Shown here piece after piece: positions 8,641 to 17,000 of a stretch of 64,000 bases of DNA (its first letter is position 1; each line of letters starts with the position of its first letter). The notes beneath the pieces are model-generated. The model did not search any database. It was not told the DNA's origin and saw only the letters and a program-made list of their open reading frames with translations. A program made the translations under genes and the position numbers. The DNA is taken from assembly GCA_946539765.1 (NCBI GenBank), contig CAMNHO010000005.1, positions 1 to 64,000 on the forward strand, given 5' to 3'. This DNA comes from UBA4312 sp002394635 (GTDB lineage: Bacteria; Bacillota_I; Bacilli_A; Erysipelotrichales; Erysipelotrichaceae).

Positions 8641-9462
8641 CTATCCTAATAATCCAAGAACAGATCCAACGAAACCGATCACAACGTACAGTAACAATAC
8701 CTTAACTGGTGACATATTCTTCTTAGCCATTAAGAACCAAGCTAATAATACGAATATGCAAGTCAGTAATTTAGGGAATGCACCATCTAATTTGTCGATC
8801 AACAATACGTCAGCACCTGTAGAGTCTTTAGCGATTACCAATGGAGATCCAACGCTTACCCAGGAAGCAGCCATGGCACCAACGATAACCTGACCCATAA
8901 CGATTACAGATTCACGGAATGCTGTAGCCTGCTCACCAACTAATAAGTCAACGGCAGTACCACCTAATTCATAACCCTTCTTATAGATGAATCTTTCGAA
9001 TAAGATTTCTGTAACGTTCCATACGATGATATAGAACAGAGGTCCTAATGCAGATCCGCCTTCAGCGAAACCTAAAGCGATACCTAATAAGATAGGAATG
9101 TAAGTACCAACGATCAAAGAGTCACCGATACCTGCCAAAGGTCCCATCAGACCGGCACGAATACCATTGATCATTTCATCATCGATATCTTCAGCACCAT
9201 TTGCACGAGCTTCTTCCAAACCAGCAGTGATACCTACTACCAAACCACCGATCTGAGGTTCAGTGTTGAAGAATGGTGAATAAGTGTTCAGTTTTTCGAT
9301 TTGTTCCTCTTTTGTAGGATACAATTCTTTAATAATTGGAAGCATTGACCACATGTATCCAAATGTCTGCATGTGTTCTTGAGAGAAACAAGTCAAGTTT
9401 CCATACCACCAACGCCAGAAGGAAGTATTCAATGTCTTTTGTGAAATTTTCTTTTCAGCCAT
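8641..9462 (-). CDS. PTS mannose/fructose/sorbose-family IID component
   Basis: 273 residues. Membrane subunit of a mannose-superfamily PTS permease. EIID features: the N-terminal SFWRWWYGNLTCFSQE, the GLMGPLAGIGDSL segment near residue 110, and hydrophobic segments at the C-terminus. It works with IIC as the channel, importing and phosphorylating a hexose or amino sugar. Substrate cannot be assigned from sequence; NagA in the next operon hints at an N-acetylhexosamine. Only two bases separate it from IIC. Confidence 0.93.
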   Translation of the reverse strand: MAEKKISQKTLNTSFWRWWYGNLTCFSQEHMQTFGYMWSMLPIIKELYPTKEEQIEKLNTYSPFFNTEPQIGGLVVGITAGLEEARANGAEDIDDEMINGIRAGLMGPLAGIGDSLIVGTYIPILLGIALGFAEGGSALGPLFYIIVWNVTEILFERFIYKKGYELGGTAVDLLVGEQATAFRESVIVMGQVIVGAMAASWVSVGSPLVIAKDSTGADVLLIDKLDGAFPKLLTCIFVLLAWFLMAKKNMSPVKVLLLYVVIGFVGSVLGLLG

Positions 9463-9464
9463 AA

Positions 9465-10301
9465 TTAAATATCCTCCTCATCATCAAAATCGTCAGATCC
9501 ACCGGATCCTCCGTTAGCTTTAGACATAGTTAACTGGTAGTTTACCAATGCGAATGCCGCACCAACAGCTGTAGCTGCTAATAAAGTCAATCCCATAGAA
9601 GCTGCCAGAGCGAAACCGAATAAGAAGTAAATCAGGTCAGTCATCTTAGAAACTACAGATTTCAACAAGATTGCGATACCTACTGCCGGTAATAAAGAAC
9701 CAACTGTCAGGATAGCTTTGATGTACCATACATCTGTGTTCAAGTTCTGGAATACCTGTTCTACAGCTCCAGCACCAAAGTAACATAATAAAGTACAAGG
9801 CAAGAATGACAATACGAAGTGTGAAATTAAAGGTAGAATTACATCCACAGTTCCTAAGCAGTCAATATTACCTTTTTCCAACTGAGCCCAGCCCCAATGC
9901 TGCCAGATCAGGTTCATCATCGCTGTTCCGTAGAACAATGTGATACCGATAACACCAGTCATTGCGGAAATACTGGAAGCTAAACCTTGTGCTTCAGGTC
10001 CACTGAAGTCCATACCTGCTGCTTTAGCACCTACATATGCCAATGGAATACCGATGTAGGAAACGGCACGTAAGTCAGATGCAACGGTTCCACCTGGAGT
10101 AACCAGGGCAATCCACATTACCTGCATAGGGATAGCAACCTGGATAACACCAGATACGTCACCCATTACGATACCAACTAATAAACCGGCAACCAATGGA
10201 CGGTTCATAGTATAGTTACCTACTGTAGTACCCAAACATGCAATAGTAGAAGCAGCGCACATACTAAGAATACCAATTAAAATTGCTTGAAATAAACTCA
10301 T
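9465..10301 (-). CDS. PTS mannose/fructose/sorbose-family IIC component
   Basis: 278 residues with several hydrophobic segments. Starts like EIIC proteins (LFQAILIGILSMC) and has NRPLVAGLLVGI and IQVAIPMQVMWIALV near residues 33-70. It forms the translocation channel with IID. The tail after the last membrane segment is a glycine/serine linker followed by a run of aspartates and glutamates, unusual for this subunit and echoed in IIA. Confidence 0.93.
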   Translation of the reverse strand: MSLFQAILIGILSMCAASTIACLGTTVGNYTMNRPLVAGLLVGIVMGDVSGVIQVAIPMQVMWIALVTPGGTVASDLRAVSYIGIPLAYVGAKAAGMDFSGPEAQGLASSISAMTGVIGITLFYGTAMMNLIWQHWGWAQLEKGNIDCLGTVDVILPLISHFVLSFLPCTLLCYFGAGAVEQVFQNLNTDVWYIKAILTVGSLLPAVGIAILLKSVVSKMTDLIYFLFGFALAASMGLTLLAATAVGAAFALVNYQLTMSKANGGSGGSDDFDDEEDI

Positions 10302-10362
10302 ACACTCTCTCTCCTTTTGCTATAAGTTTGATATATCCTCATTCAAATACTATATCTACCTC

Positions 10363-10854
10363 TTAGTATCCGAATTTAGATCTAAATTTGTCCCAAGTAC
10401 CGATGGAAGTTTCGCGTACCAATGCAAATTCAACTGTATAACCCTTCTGGGAAATAGCTTCTAATGCATCTGCTTCTTCCTGAGTGATACTTTGGTTGTT
10501 TCCTAATTTTGTAGCACCCGGACGATCATTACATGGTCCGATGATCAATGTCTTAACATCATTAGGAACAAATCCGTCATCAACAAGAATCTGTTTCATA
10601 TCGATAGGATTCTTAGTGATCAAGAAATAGTTTTTCTTGGAATCTTTAACAGTCTGGCATTTTTCTACCCAATGTTCATGAGTCCAAACAAATACTTTCT
10701 TATCAGTACTTGCCTTGAAAGATTTTGCCAATACTGGAGTAGTAGCTGCTTTATCATTTACAGCAACGATTCCGTCACAAGGGAATTCTTTAGACCATCT
10801 AGTAACGATCTGTCCGTGGATGATACGGTCATCAACACGCATAAAAGTAATCAT
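10363..10854 (-). CDS. PTS mannose-family IIB component
   Basis: 163 residues, full length for EIIB(Man). RVDDRIIHGQI at residues 6-16 carries the phosphorylated histidine (H13). It accepts phosphate from IIA and passes it to the incoming sugar. A 60-base gap to IIC and to IIA on either side is normal for these operons. A good GGAGG box precedes the ATG. Confidence 0.93.
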   Translation of the reverse strand: MITFMRVDDRIIHGQIVTRWSKEFPCDGIVAVNDKAATTPVLAKSFKASTDKKVFVWTHEHWVEKCQTVKDSKKNYFLITKNPIDMKQILVDDGFVPNDVKTLIIGPCNDRPGATKLGNNQSITQEEADALEAISQKGYTVEFALVRETSIGTWDKFRSKFGY

Positions 10855-10914
10855 ATTATTTTTTCCTCCTCTAATAGATGTATGCTTACGCTATTGCGTT
10901 AAAGCCTTTTATTA

Positions 10915-11346
10915 TTATAAATCGTCGTCTTCGTCTTCGTCTGAAGCTACTTCAAATTCAACTAATCCGTTACGTCCTTCACTTAATAATGTTTCTTTCA
11001 AAACATTCAGATCATCAAAGTTATCTTTCATCAAGACAGCTGTGATGGCCAATGGCATATTCATACCGGCGATAACCAATGTGTTGCCTAACTGACCCTT
11101 TTCACTCAAAACGTTCAGTGCGTTCGTGAACGGAGATCCGCTAAGAATATCAGCTAATAAAATAATCTGATCGTCTTCTTTAATGTCTTTTACTAATTCT
11201 TTAAAATTTTCTGCAAACTGATCTGCGCTCATTCCATCCTTTAAGCTTGTGCTCAAAACATCAGTACGATCGCCTGTCATCATTTTGACAGCAGAATGCA
11301 AGCCAGGGGCAAACTCGCCATGGCTAACCATAACAACGTATTTCAT
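10915..11346 (-). CDS. PTS mannose-family IIA component
   Basis: 143 residues from the ATG at 11346, which has GGAGG 7 bases upstream; the TTG-start frame to 11367 would read through that site. MKYVVMVSHGEF carries the phosphorylated His9, and the SGSPFTNA motif of the EIIA(Man) fold follows. Phosphate comes from HPr. The last dozen residues are nearly all acidic, like the tail of IIC. First gene of the PTS operon. Confidence 0.93.
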   Translation of the reverse strand: MKYVVMVSHGEFAPGLHSAVKMMTGDRTDVLSTSLKDGMSADQFAENFKELVKDIKEDDQIILLADILSGSPFTNALNVLSEKGQLGNTLVIAGMNMPLAITAVLMKDNFDDLNVLKETLLSEGRNGLVEFEVASDEDEDDDL

Positions 11347-11376
11347 TATGTTTCCTCCATTTATCAACTATCTAAA

Positions 11377-11405
11377 ATTATACTCAAGACTAAAAGCGTT
11401 TTCAA
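11377..11405 (-). promoter_or_regulatory. PTS operon promoter with overlapping cre-like site
   Basis: Minus strand TTGAAA (11400-11405), 17 bases, TATAAT (11377-11382). The bases 11391-11405 read TTGAAAACGCTTTTA, matching the CcpA cre consensus WTGNAANCGNWNNCW at all but one position. The site covers the -35 hexamer, a position that would block RNA polymerase, so carbon catabolite repression is expected. Confidence 0.75.
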
Positions 11406-11497
11406 GTCTTGCACACATATTTTCACATAATTAGATTAAAGTGTTTATTATTTATTTTTATATTTTTAAATTTGTAATAAACCGGCTCTATGGTTTA

Positions 11498-11530
11498 CAA
11501 AAAAAAACGAAATGCAAAATTTCGTTTTTC
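11498..11530 (-). terminator. intrinsic terminator of the thioesterase-nagA operon
   Basis: 8-bp stem AACGAAAT/ATTTCGTT (11506-11513, 11519-11526), 5-base loop, then a long T run on the minus strand. Confidence 0.85.
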
Positions 11531-11537
11531 CATTATT

Positions 11538-11936
11538 CTAAAATACAGCTCTCAGTAACAAAAAGAGTACCACAAAGACCAACGGGATAATGATGATCAT
11601 AGAATATCCCTTCAGAAAATTTTTTTCAATTTCCTTGAACTTCATATCATCATAGTAGTATTTTTCATCTTTCGTCTGTACAACAACACCCTGTTCGATC
11701 AGATTTGCCAACGTAAAAGCCAATGTCGTTGTAGATAGCTTTACATTTTTAAAATCTGCAATTGGGATAGCTGTTTCTTCTGAAACTGCATTATGTTTTT
11801 TCAAGTTCTGTACAACCAGTGACGTTGCGGTCCCTTCAGCTGTTTTCTTCTTTTTTTTCTTTCCAAACAATGAGGAAACAATGGTATCCGGTGCTTCCGT
11901 GTTCGGATCCTGGTTTTGTTTTGTGTCTTTCGGCAT
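11538..11936 (-). CDS. winged-helix-like protein with C-terminal membrane anchor, unknown function
   Basis: 132 residues. A basic, low-complexity N-terminus (run of lysines near 26-31) precedes a compact domain (about 40-105) with the look of a winged helix: NAVSEETAIPIADF, then TLAFTLANLIEQGVV and a wing with KDEKYYYDD. The last 20 residues are a strongly hydrophobic tail anchor. I do not recognise a named family. It follows the membrane protein gene by 11 bases and is last in the operon. Confidence 0.55.
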   Translation of the reverse strand: MPKDTKQNQDPNTEAPDTIVSSLFGKKKKKKTAEGTATSLVVQNLKKHNAVSEETAIPIADFKNVKLSTTTLAFTLANLIEQGVVVQTKDEKYYYDDMKFKEIEKNFLKGYSMIIIIPLVFVVLFLLLRAVF

Positions 11937-11947
11937 AGTTAAAACCC

Positions 11948-12496
11948 CTATTTTTTCTTATTCTTTTTCCGCTGTTCCTTCCAGGCTTTTTCCCTTGCCC
12001 GGATTTCCTGCGCCATCTTGGCAGAAACAATAAAATCTCCTTTGTTTCCCCAAACGATCTTGACGTTTTTCATCAGGCTTTTCTGGATCTCATAATCCGT
12101 AATCATTCGGAAGCGATAATACGTATCCACAAAGAAAAGACCTTCTTCTGTAAACCACATACGCTGTCTGACATAGGATTCAAAGATCAGTCCTACAAAC
12201 ACGATCCCCAACGAAATATACGCCAGTTTATAGTAGAAAAGCTGATCCGGCGCCACACCAAAACGGTCGGTCGTAAAATACAGAACAGCACATAACAGAC
12301 AGAGCACAATGGCTACCGACATTCCGGATTTGCTTCTGTCATACAGCTCGGCATGTGGAAAACGATTCTGAAATTCCTCCAGCTTCTGCCGATGTGTTGT
12401 CAATAGTTTTATACTTTTAAAAGTTGAATATCCTGTGTATCCAATGAATAAAGCAGCCACTGCCCATTGGATGATCGTATTGTTCATCATATGCAT
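11948..12496 (-). CDS. membrane protein, paralog of the product of 14155-14694
   Basis: 182 residues. Three hydrophobic segments (about 8-25, 60-75, 90-108) precede a cytoplasmic C-terminal part ending in lysines. It shares length, topology and the motif RMWFTEEGLFF with the protein at 14155-14694, and both have a DQ-x-aromatic-Y segment before the third helix, so they are diverged copies. No known family recognised. Several in-frame ATGs lie near the start (12496, 12490, 12487); none has a decisive ribosome site. Confidence 0.65.
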   Translation of the reverse strand: MHMMNNTIIQWAVAALFIGYTGYSTFKSIKLLTTHRQKLEEFQNRFPHAELYDRSKSGMSVAIVLCLLCAVLYFTTDRFGVAPDQLFYYKLAYISLGIVFVGLIFESYVRQRMWFTEEGLFFVDTYYRFRMITDYEIQKSLMKNVKIVWGNKGDFIVSAKMAQEIRAREKAWKEQRKKNKKK

Positions 12497-12531
12497 TCTC
12501 TCTCTTTAACAAGGTGTATTATAACACGTTT

Positions 12532-13677
12532 TTAAGTTCTAGCAACCTGTTTCCCCCGGGCAAACACATCAAAAACGGAGTAATCCTCATTCAGAACAAC
12601 AATATCGGCATCCTTTCCTGCCTGCAGCGTTCCCTTGCGATCATCCACTTTCAGCATCCTGGCTGGATTGATGGTACAGGCATTGATTGCTGTCTGCCAA
12701 GGAACCTGCGCTTTTTCCACCAGGACACGAAGGCCATCATTGACCTTCAGCGTAGAACCTGCCAGATTTCCTGCTTCAACCAGGTGAGCGCTGCCGTCTT
12801 CGGCCAGTTCGATCAGATTTCCGCCAAACAAGGTCCTAGTTCCGACCGGTAATCCCTTGACTTTTAATGAATCCGTGATCAGGATCCCATGATCCGGGCC
12901 TTTTGCCGTAAAATAATCATTTAATGCTTCCGGTGTTGAGTGGTTTCCATCGCAGATGACCTCGCCATATACATTACGAAAACGCATAGCTGCCCCTACC
13001 AGACCGGGATCTCTATGATGGAACTTGGTCATGCCATTAAATACATGTGTCATGCTGCCGGCCCCATTGGCTATCGCCAGTTTTGCTTGTTCATAGGTAG
13101 CAGAAGAATGGCCCTGACTTACCACGATCCCATGCTGTACACAATATTTTGTCAACGCAAAATCTTCGTCGTGCTCACATGCCACGGTAATGATCTTGAT
13201 CAGGTGATGACTGGCTTTGTAATATCTTTGAAATTGTTCCACATCCGGTTTTACACAGTATTGCTCAGGCTGAGCTCCTTTGTATTCCTGATCCAGGTAC
13301 GGTCCTTCAAAGTGAATGCCTAATATTTCAGCCCCTTCGTAGCCTTCCTCTACGACTTTGGCTACATTGGCCACGGCAGCAGTCAATACTTTTTCACTTT
13401 GGGTAATGGTTGTCGGCAAAATGCCGGTCACCCCTTCTTGAACAATATTTTTGACCCAGTTTCGTAACCCTTCCGGTTGGGCATCATTGGTATCAAACCC
13501 GTATGCGCCGTGGGTATGGCAATCTATAAAACCGGGAACGATCCGCAAATTTCCATAATCCTTGTCCACTTTTTTTGTTCCATATGGATAAACAGCCGTA
13601 ATTTTCTCCCCTTTAATCTCCAGTTGTGCCTCTATCCATGTATTTACAACCCAAATACGTTTACTTTGAAGCAACAT
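12532..13677 (-). CDS. nagA: N-acetylglucosamine-6-phosphate deacetylase
   Basis: 381 residues. Removes acetate from GlcNAc-6-phosphate to give glucosamine-6-phosphate for NagB. Amidohydrolase features in order: PGFIDCHTHGAYG (about 48-60), HFEGPYLD, GHSSATYEQA, MTHVFNGM, and a VICDGNHS segment. It overlaps the upstream thioesterase gene by 17 bases, so the two are coupled. No nagB is in the window. It may process sugar brought in by the neighbouring PTS. Confidence 0.93.
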   Translation of the reverse strand: MLLQSKRIWVVNTWIEAQLEIKGEKITAVYPYGTKKVDKDYGNLRIVPGFIDCHTHGAYGFDTNDAQPEGLRNWVKNIVQEGVTGILPTTITQSEKVLTAAVANVAKVVEEGYEGAEILGIHFEGPYLDQEYKGAQPEQYCVKPDVEQFQRYYKASHHLIKIITVACEHDEDFALTKYCVQHGIVVSQGHSSATYEQAKLAIANGAGSMTHVFNGMTKFHHRDPGLVGAAMRFRNVYGEVICDGNHSTPEALNDYFTAKGPDHGILITDSLKVKGLPVGTRTLFGGNLIELAEDGSAHLVEAGNLAGSTLKVNDGLRVLVEKAQVPWQTAINACTINPARMLKVDDRKGTLQAGKDADIVVLNEDYSVFDVFARGKQVART

Positions 13678-14074
13678 TTTCTTCCCTCTTTTCTTTAATA
13701 AAATACATCGTCATTGTCGCTCTGGACGTCAATGTCTCATCTTCATCAAAGATGTTTACATTAAAAACACCTACGGAATGCCCCATAGATACTAGTTCGG
13801 AACGGCTATAGATCATAGATCCAGCTGCCGGATGGACAAAGTGGATATCTCCGTCCAATGTGACACATTTTCTTCCGTTTGCCATGCATTGTATACCCGC
13901 TGTCGTATCGGCCAAAGCAAATAAAGAGCCTCCATGCACATTCCCGTAAATATTTCGTATGGAATCGGTAACCCGTTGTTCCATGCACACATGGTCTTCA
14001 TCCACCTCCAGCACCTTCATATTGTTCTTTATCAAGTATTCCGATGTGTTGAATTGATTTTCCAATGATCTCAT
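13661..14074 (-). CDS. PaaI-family hotdog thioesterase
   Basis: 137 residues. Hotdog fold with the PaaI signature YGNVHGGSLFALADTTAG (about 43-61). Such enzymes hydrolyse acyl-CoA thioesters, often as housekeeping of stalled aryl- or acyl-CoAs; the substrate is not predictable. It starts the operon with nagA. The nearest AGGAG is 12 bases before the ATG, rather far. Confidence 0.8.
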   Translation of the reverse strand: MRSLENQFNTSEYLIKNNMKVLEVDEDHVCMEQRVTDSIRNIYGNVHGGSLFALADTTAGIQCMANGRKCVTLDGDIHFVHPAAGSMIYSRSELVSMGHSVGVFNVNIFDEDETLTSRATMTMYFIKEKREENVASK

Positions 14075-14154
14075 TCTATCATTTTTCTCCTAATTATTAC
14101 TATTCTAACATAAATTAATGCTATAATAATATCCACATAATGGAGGGATATCTT

Positions 14155-14694
14155 ATGTTTGGAAATCATGTTGTAGGATGGATCATCGTTGGAATACTCG
14201 TTGTATATGCTCTGTATTCTATCTACCATTCGATTACAATTTATATCACCCACACAAAAGCTCTGAAAGAGTTCAAATCGAACCATACTGTCATCGAGGT
14301 TTTTGATGAATCACGGCGATGGATCATCATATCTATTATTATGATATTGGTTTGTGTATATATCAGCTTCAATTTAAATACAGTTCGAATAGCTGAAGAC
14401 CAGTATCTGATGTATCGTTGTGCTTATATAACCATCGCATTGATCTTTGTGACCATTCTGATCAATTCGCTGGCCGGAAAACGCATGTGGTTTACCGATA
14501 CCGGCTTCTTCTTCGGTGATCGCTTCTTCAAATACACAGATATTGCCAAAAGAGAACCGATCGGCGGAGTGGGAAGCATCAGTTTAAGGATCGTTATGAA
14601 GAACAATTTTGCCATCAGTGTCACTAAGTCACAAAACGATAAAATTGAAAGTATGATCCGAACAGTGAATTATAAAAAGAAACACAATAAGTAG
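14155..14694 (+). CDS. membrane protein, paralog of the product of 11948-12496
   Basis: 179 residues from the ATG at 14155; a GGAGGG box 7-8 bases upstream rules out the earlier in-frame ATG at 14140, which overlaps the box. Three hydrophobic segments and a C-terminal domain with KRMWFTDTGFFF mirror the protein encoded at 11948-12496. Function unknown. A TATAAT at 14122-14127 is the likely -10; no convincing -35 is visible. It is divergent from the thioesterase gene. Confidence 0.65.
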   Translation: MFGNHVVGWIIVGILVVYALYSIYHSITIYITHTKALKEFKSNHTVIEVFDESRRWIIISIIMILVCVYISFNLNTVRIAEDQYLMYRCAYITIALIFVTILINSLAGKRMWFTDTGFFFGDRFFKYTDIAKREPIGGVGSISLRIVMKNNFAISVTKSQNDKIESMIRTVNYKKKHNK

Positions 14695-14830
14695 AATAAC
14701 TGTCGGATAATCACAAATTTTCACATTATCTCTACATAAAAGTACTACTATTTTCATATATTATACTAGTGAGCTTAGTAAATAGCTCGCTTCATAATCA
14801 AATTCCCTTTCTTAAAACTTTCTTGAAAAG

Positions 14831-14857
14831 ACCGGTACAAAAAGTATCGGTTTTTTC
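14831..14857 (+). terminator. intrinsic terminator, plus strand
   Basis: 8-bp stem ACCGGTAC/GTATCGGT (14831-14838, 14844-14851), loop AAAAA, then TTTTTTC. It is 136 bases after the membrane protein stop; the stretch between holds a -10-like TATACT (14762-14767) and a GAGCT/AGCTC hairpin, see findings. Confidence 0.8.
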
Positions 14858-14867
14858 TTTTCTCTAC

Positions 14868-14891
14868 AAAAAAAGCCGGCATCTTGCCGAC
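14868..14891 (-). terminator. intrinsic terminator of the metA-patatin operon
   Basis: Minus strand stem GTCGGCA/TGCCGGC with 3-base loop (arms 14885-14891 and 14875-14881), then seven T. The outer arm touches the stop codon of the small gene above it. Confidence 0.85.
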
Positions 14892-15049
14892 TATGATTTA
14901 TTTTTCAAATTTGTCCAGTGTATATAACCAATGACCAGCCAGACCAGACCCAGTATCAGCTGAATCACATTTGAACCAGCCAGATACGATACGAAAAAAC
15001 ATCCGGCCGCCACAAAAGACAGGATCATCGCAAGTTTATTCCGATTCAT
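14891..15049 (-). CDS. small two-helix membrane protein, unknown function
   Basis: 52 residues starting MNRNKLAM, almost entirely two hydrophobic segments (about 6-25 and 28-45) with a short basic tail. An AAGGTG box lies 7 bases before the ATG at 15049. It overlaps the 3' end of the patatin gene by 14 bases and is directly followed by the operon terminator. A longer frame to 15112 has no ribosome site and would run deep into the patatin gene. Family not recognised. Confidence 0.6.
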   Translation of the reverse strand: MNRNKLAMILSFVAAGCFFVSYLAGSNVIQLILGLVWLVIGYIHWTNLKNKS

Positions 15050-15890
15050 CCAAATACACCTTGATCCTTTCGATCTCTTCCTGACCAACCTCACGGCCCA
15101 GCTGATAAACACGTTCTATCTCCTTTGGATCGTGCTCGGTCGGGGCAATATTCAAAGCTTCCTTCGGACGGACCACCAGGATATCGCCTTCTTGTTCCTG
15201 TTGTCGTATATAGTCCAGAGTTTCGTTATACTCTTTATAGCGGTTGGCCAGCCGTTCTATCATTTTCGGATATTTTCGCAGACCCACCTTTACAATATCC
15301 AGATGTTTCTGTGGCTCTTTTCGATACGTTTCAGGCTGTGTCAGAACCACTACATTTTTCTCATAACCGCTCTTTTGGAAAAAGCGGATCGGAATGGAGT
15401 CGGAAACGCCTCCATCATATAGGTAATGACCATCGATGAAAACCGGTCTGGCAAACAGGGGGATGGAAGCCGATCCCCGGATCCATTCAAGATCTTCATC
15501 GGTTCCATTGGCACAGTTGTGATACAAAGCATGTCCTGTTACGGCATCGGTTGCCACACAATAGAATTGCATCGGATTGTTCTGATATGTTTCCACATCA
15601 AACACATCCAGTTTCTTTGGCAACGTGTGATAACAAAACTTGCCTCCGTACATATCTCCAGTCAGCAGTAACGAGCGATAGCTGTTATACCGCCAATCTT
15701 TGCAGAACCGTTTGTTGTAGCGAAAAGCCCGGCCTTTCTGTTCTGACTTATAGTTACATCCAAAACAAGCACCGGCGGATACACCGACAGCTCCATCAAA
15801 GATAAGGCCTTGCTCCATCATGACATCTAATACACCGGCGCTAAATAATCCTCGAAGGGCACCGCCTTCCAATACTAATCCTTTTTTCAT
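15036..15890 (-). CDS. patatin-like phospholipase
   Basis: 284 residues. Patatin fold with the oxyanion-hole GGALRG (9-14), nucleophile elbow GVSAG (about 36-40) and catalytic aspartate in YDGGVSDSIP (near 170). Serine-aspartate dyad lipid acyl hydrolase, cytosolic or membrane-peripheral (RssA/YjjU-like). Substrate unknown. Three bases separate it from metA upstream, so it is probably co-transcribed, with no obvious functional link. Confidence 0.88.
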   Translation of the reverse strand: MKKGLVLEGGALRGLFSAGVLDVMMEQGLIFDGAVGVSAGACFGCNYKSEQKGRAFRYNKRFCKDWRYNSYRSLLLTGDMYGGKFCYHTLPKKLDVFDVETYQNNPMQFYCVATDAVTGHALYHNCANGTDEDLEWIRGSASIPLFARPVFIDGHYLYDGGVSDSIPIRFFQKSGYEKNVVVLTQPETYRKEPQKHLDIVKVGLRKYPKMIERLANRYKEYNETLDYIRQQEQEGDILVVRPKEALNIAPTEHDPKEIERVYQLGREVGQEEIERIKVYLDESE

Positions 15891-15893
15891 ACT

Positions 15894-16871
15894 CTACTCT
15901 TTTGTGAATGCCTGGGCATAGCCATGGGCATCTCGATTTCCTTGATATAATGAAACATCGGCTACCTTGGTTACATCATATGGTGTTACCTGATATACAT
16001 AGTTCAGCCAGTTTCTATACAACAAATTTGCATGCGAACGCCACGTTAATATCGGCCTGTTTTGAGGATTGTCATTCGGAAAATAGTTTTCCGGTATATG
16101 GATTGGTTTATTGGCATTGACATCCCGGAAGTACTCCTGTGCCAATGTTTCCACGCCATATTCAAAATGTCCTAACACAAAAATCTGCCGATAGCCCTTT
16201 GTGGTGATGATATTACTGCCGGTCTTTTGCGACCGCGAAAGAACGACCAGACGTTTTTCTTCTGCCAATGCTTTCTCATCGACGCATGTATGACGTGAAT
16301 GCGGTGTGTTATGGATTTCATCAAATCCATTCGTTAAAAAGTCATACTCGTCACACAGTTCGTGAGGAAAGATCCCGAACATCTTTTCCGGCAATCCTTG
16401 TTTCTCGATACCATAATGGTAATACAGCCCGGCCTGAGCGCCCCAACAGATATGCATTGTAGAAAATACATGAGTTTTCGACCATTCCATGATCTCGGTT
16501 AATTCCTTCCAATAATCCACTTCCTCAAAATCCAAATGCTCGACTGGTGCCCCGGTAATGATCATGGCATCATAGTAGCGATCCTTGAACGTATCAAAGT
16601 AATCATAGAATTTGACCAGATGATCCTTGGATGTATTTTTAGATTCATGGGATCGCACTTTCATAAAATCAATGGATACCTGTAAAGGTGATTTACTGAT
16701 CAGACGTAAAATCTGTGTTTCCGTTTCAATCTTTTTCGGCATCAGATTTAGGATGACAATATCCAGTGGACGGATCTGCTGACGAAGCGCACTCGAATCC
16801 TCAATCGCAAAAATCTTTTCCCCTTCCAATATATTTTTAGCGGGCAAACCATTTGGAATAGTAATAGGCAC
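15894..16871 (-). CDS. metAA: homoserine O-acetyltransferase (MetA type)
   Basis: 325 residues. Activates homoserine for methionine synthesis. The catalytic cysteine is C142 in STMHICWGAQAG. Residue 111, in TGAPVEHLDFE, is glutamate; in characterised MetA proteins Glu111 goes with acetyl-CoA use (Bacillus cereus) and Gly111 with succinyl-CoA use (Escherichia coli). I therefore call it an acetyltransferase. No SAM riboswitch or T-box precedes it; the short leader instead has a palindrome (16887-16901). Confidence 0.92.
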   Translation of the reverse strand: MPITIPNGLPAKNILEGEKIFAIEDSSALRQQIRPLDIVILNLMPKKIETETQILRLISKSPLQVSIDFMKVRSHESKNTSKDHLVKFYDYFDTFKDRYYDAMIITGAPVEHLDFEEVDYWKELTEIMEWSKTHVFSTMHICWGAQAGLYYHYGIEKQGLPEKMFGIFPHELCDEYDFLTNGFDEIHNTPHSRHTCVDEKALAEEKRLVVLSRSQKTGSNIITTKGYRQIFVLGHFEYGVETLAQEYFRDVNANKPIHIPENYFPNDNPQNRPILTWRSHANLLYRNWLNYVYQVTPYDVTKVADVSLYQGNRDAHGYAQAFTKE

Positions 16872-16886
16872 AATATCACTTCTTTC

Positions 16887-16909
16887 TTAACAGTGTGTTA
16901 AACATTATA
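16887..16909 (-). promoter_or_regulatory. metA -10 region and candidate operator
   Basis: Minus strand TATAAT (16904-16909) is followed directly by the perfect palindrome TTAACA-CAC-TGTTAA (16887-16901), which would span the transcription start. No good -35 is visible at 17 bases. The palindrome looks like a repressor site; the protein is not identifiable. Confidence 0.5.
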
Positions 16910-16918
16910 ACGCAATTA

Positions 16919-16949
16919 CGAAAAAAAGGTGACTATTTTCATCACCTTT
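16919..16949 (-). terminator. intrinsic terminator of the kinase gene
   Basis: 9-bp stem AAAAGGTGA/TCACCTTTT (16941-16949 and 16923-16931 on the minus strand) followed by T-rich sequence; usable in both directions. Confidence 0.8.
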
Positions 16950-17000
16950 TCTATCTAAACAGACTATTATTCCTTCAAAACACCTTTTATAATTATTCTT

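Noticed and set aside
10915..11367. Longer IIA start at 11367
   Set aside because: It would need a TTG codon and would translate through the GGAGG box that serves the ATG at 11346.
16871..16950. SAM or T-box riboswitch before metA
   Set aside because: The leader is only about 25-30 bases, too short for either; none of their conserved sequences are present.
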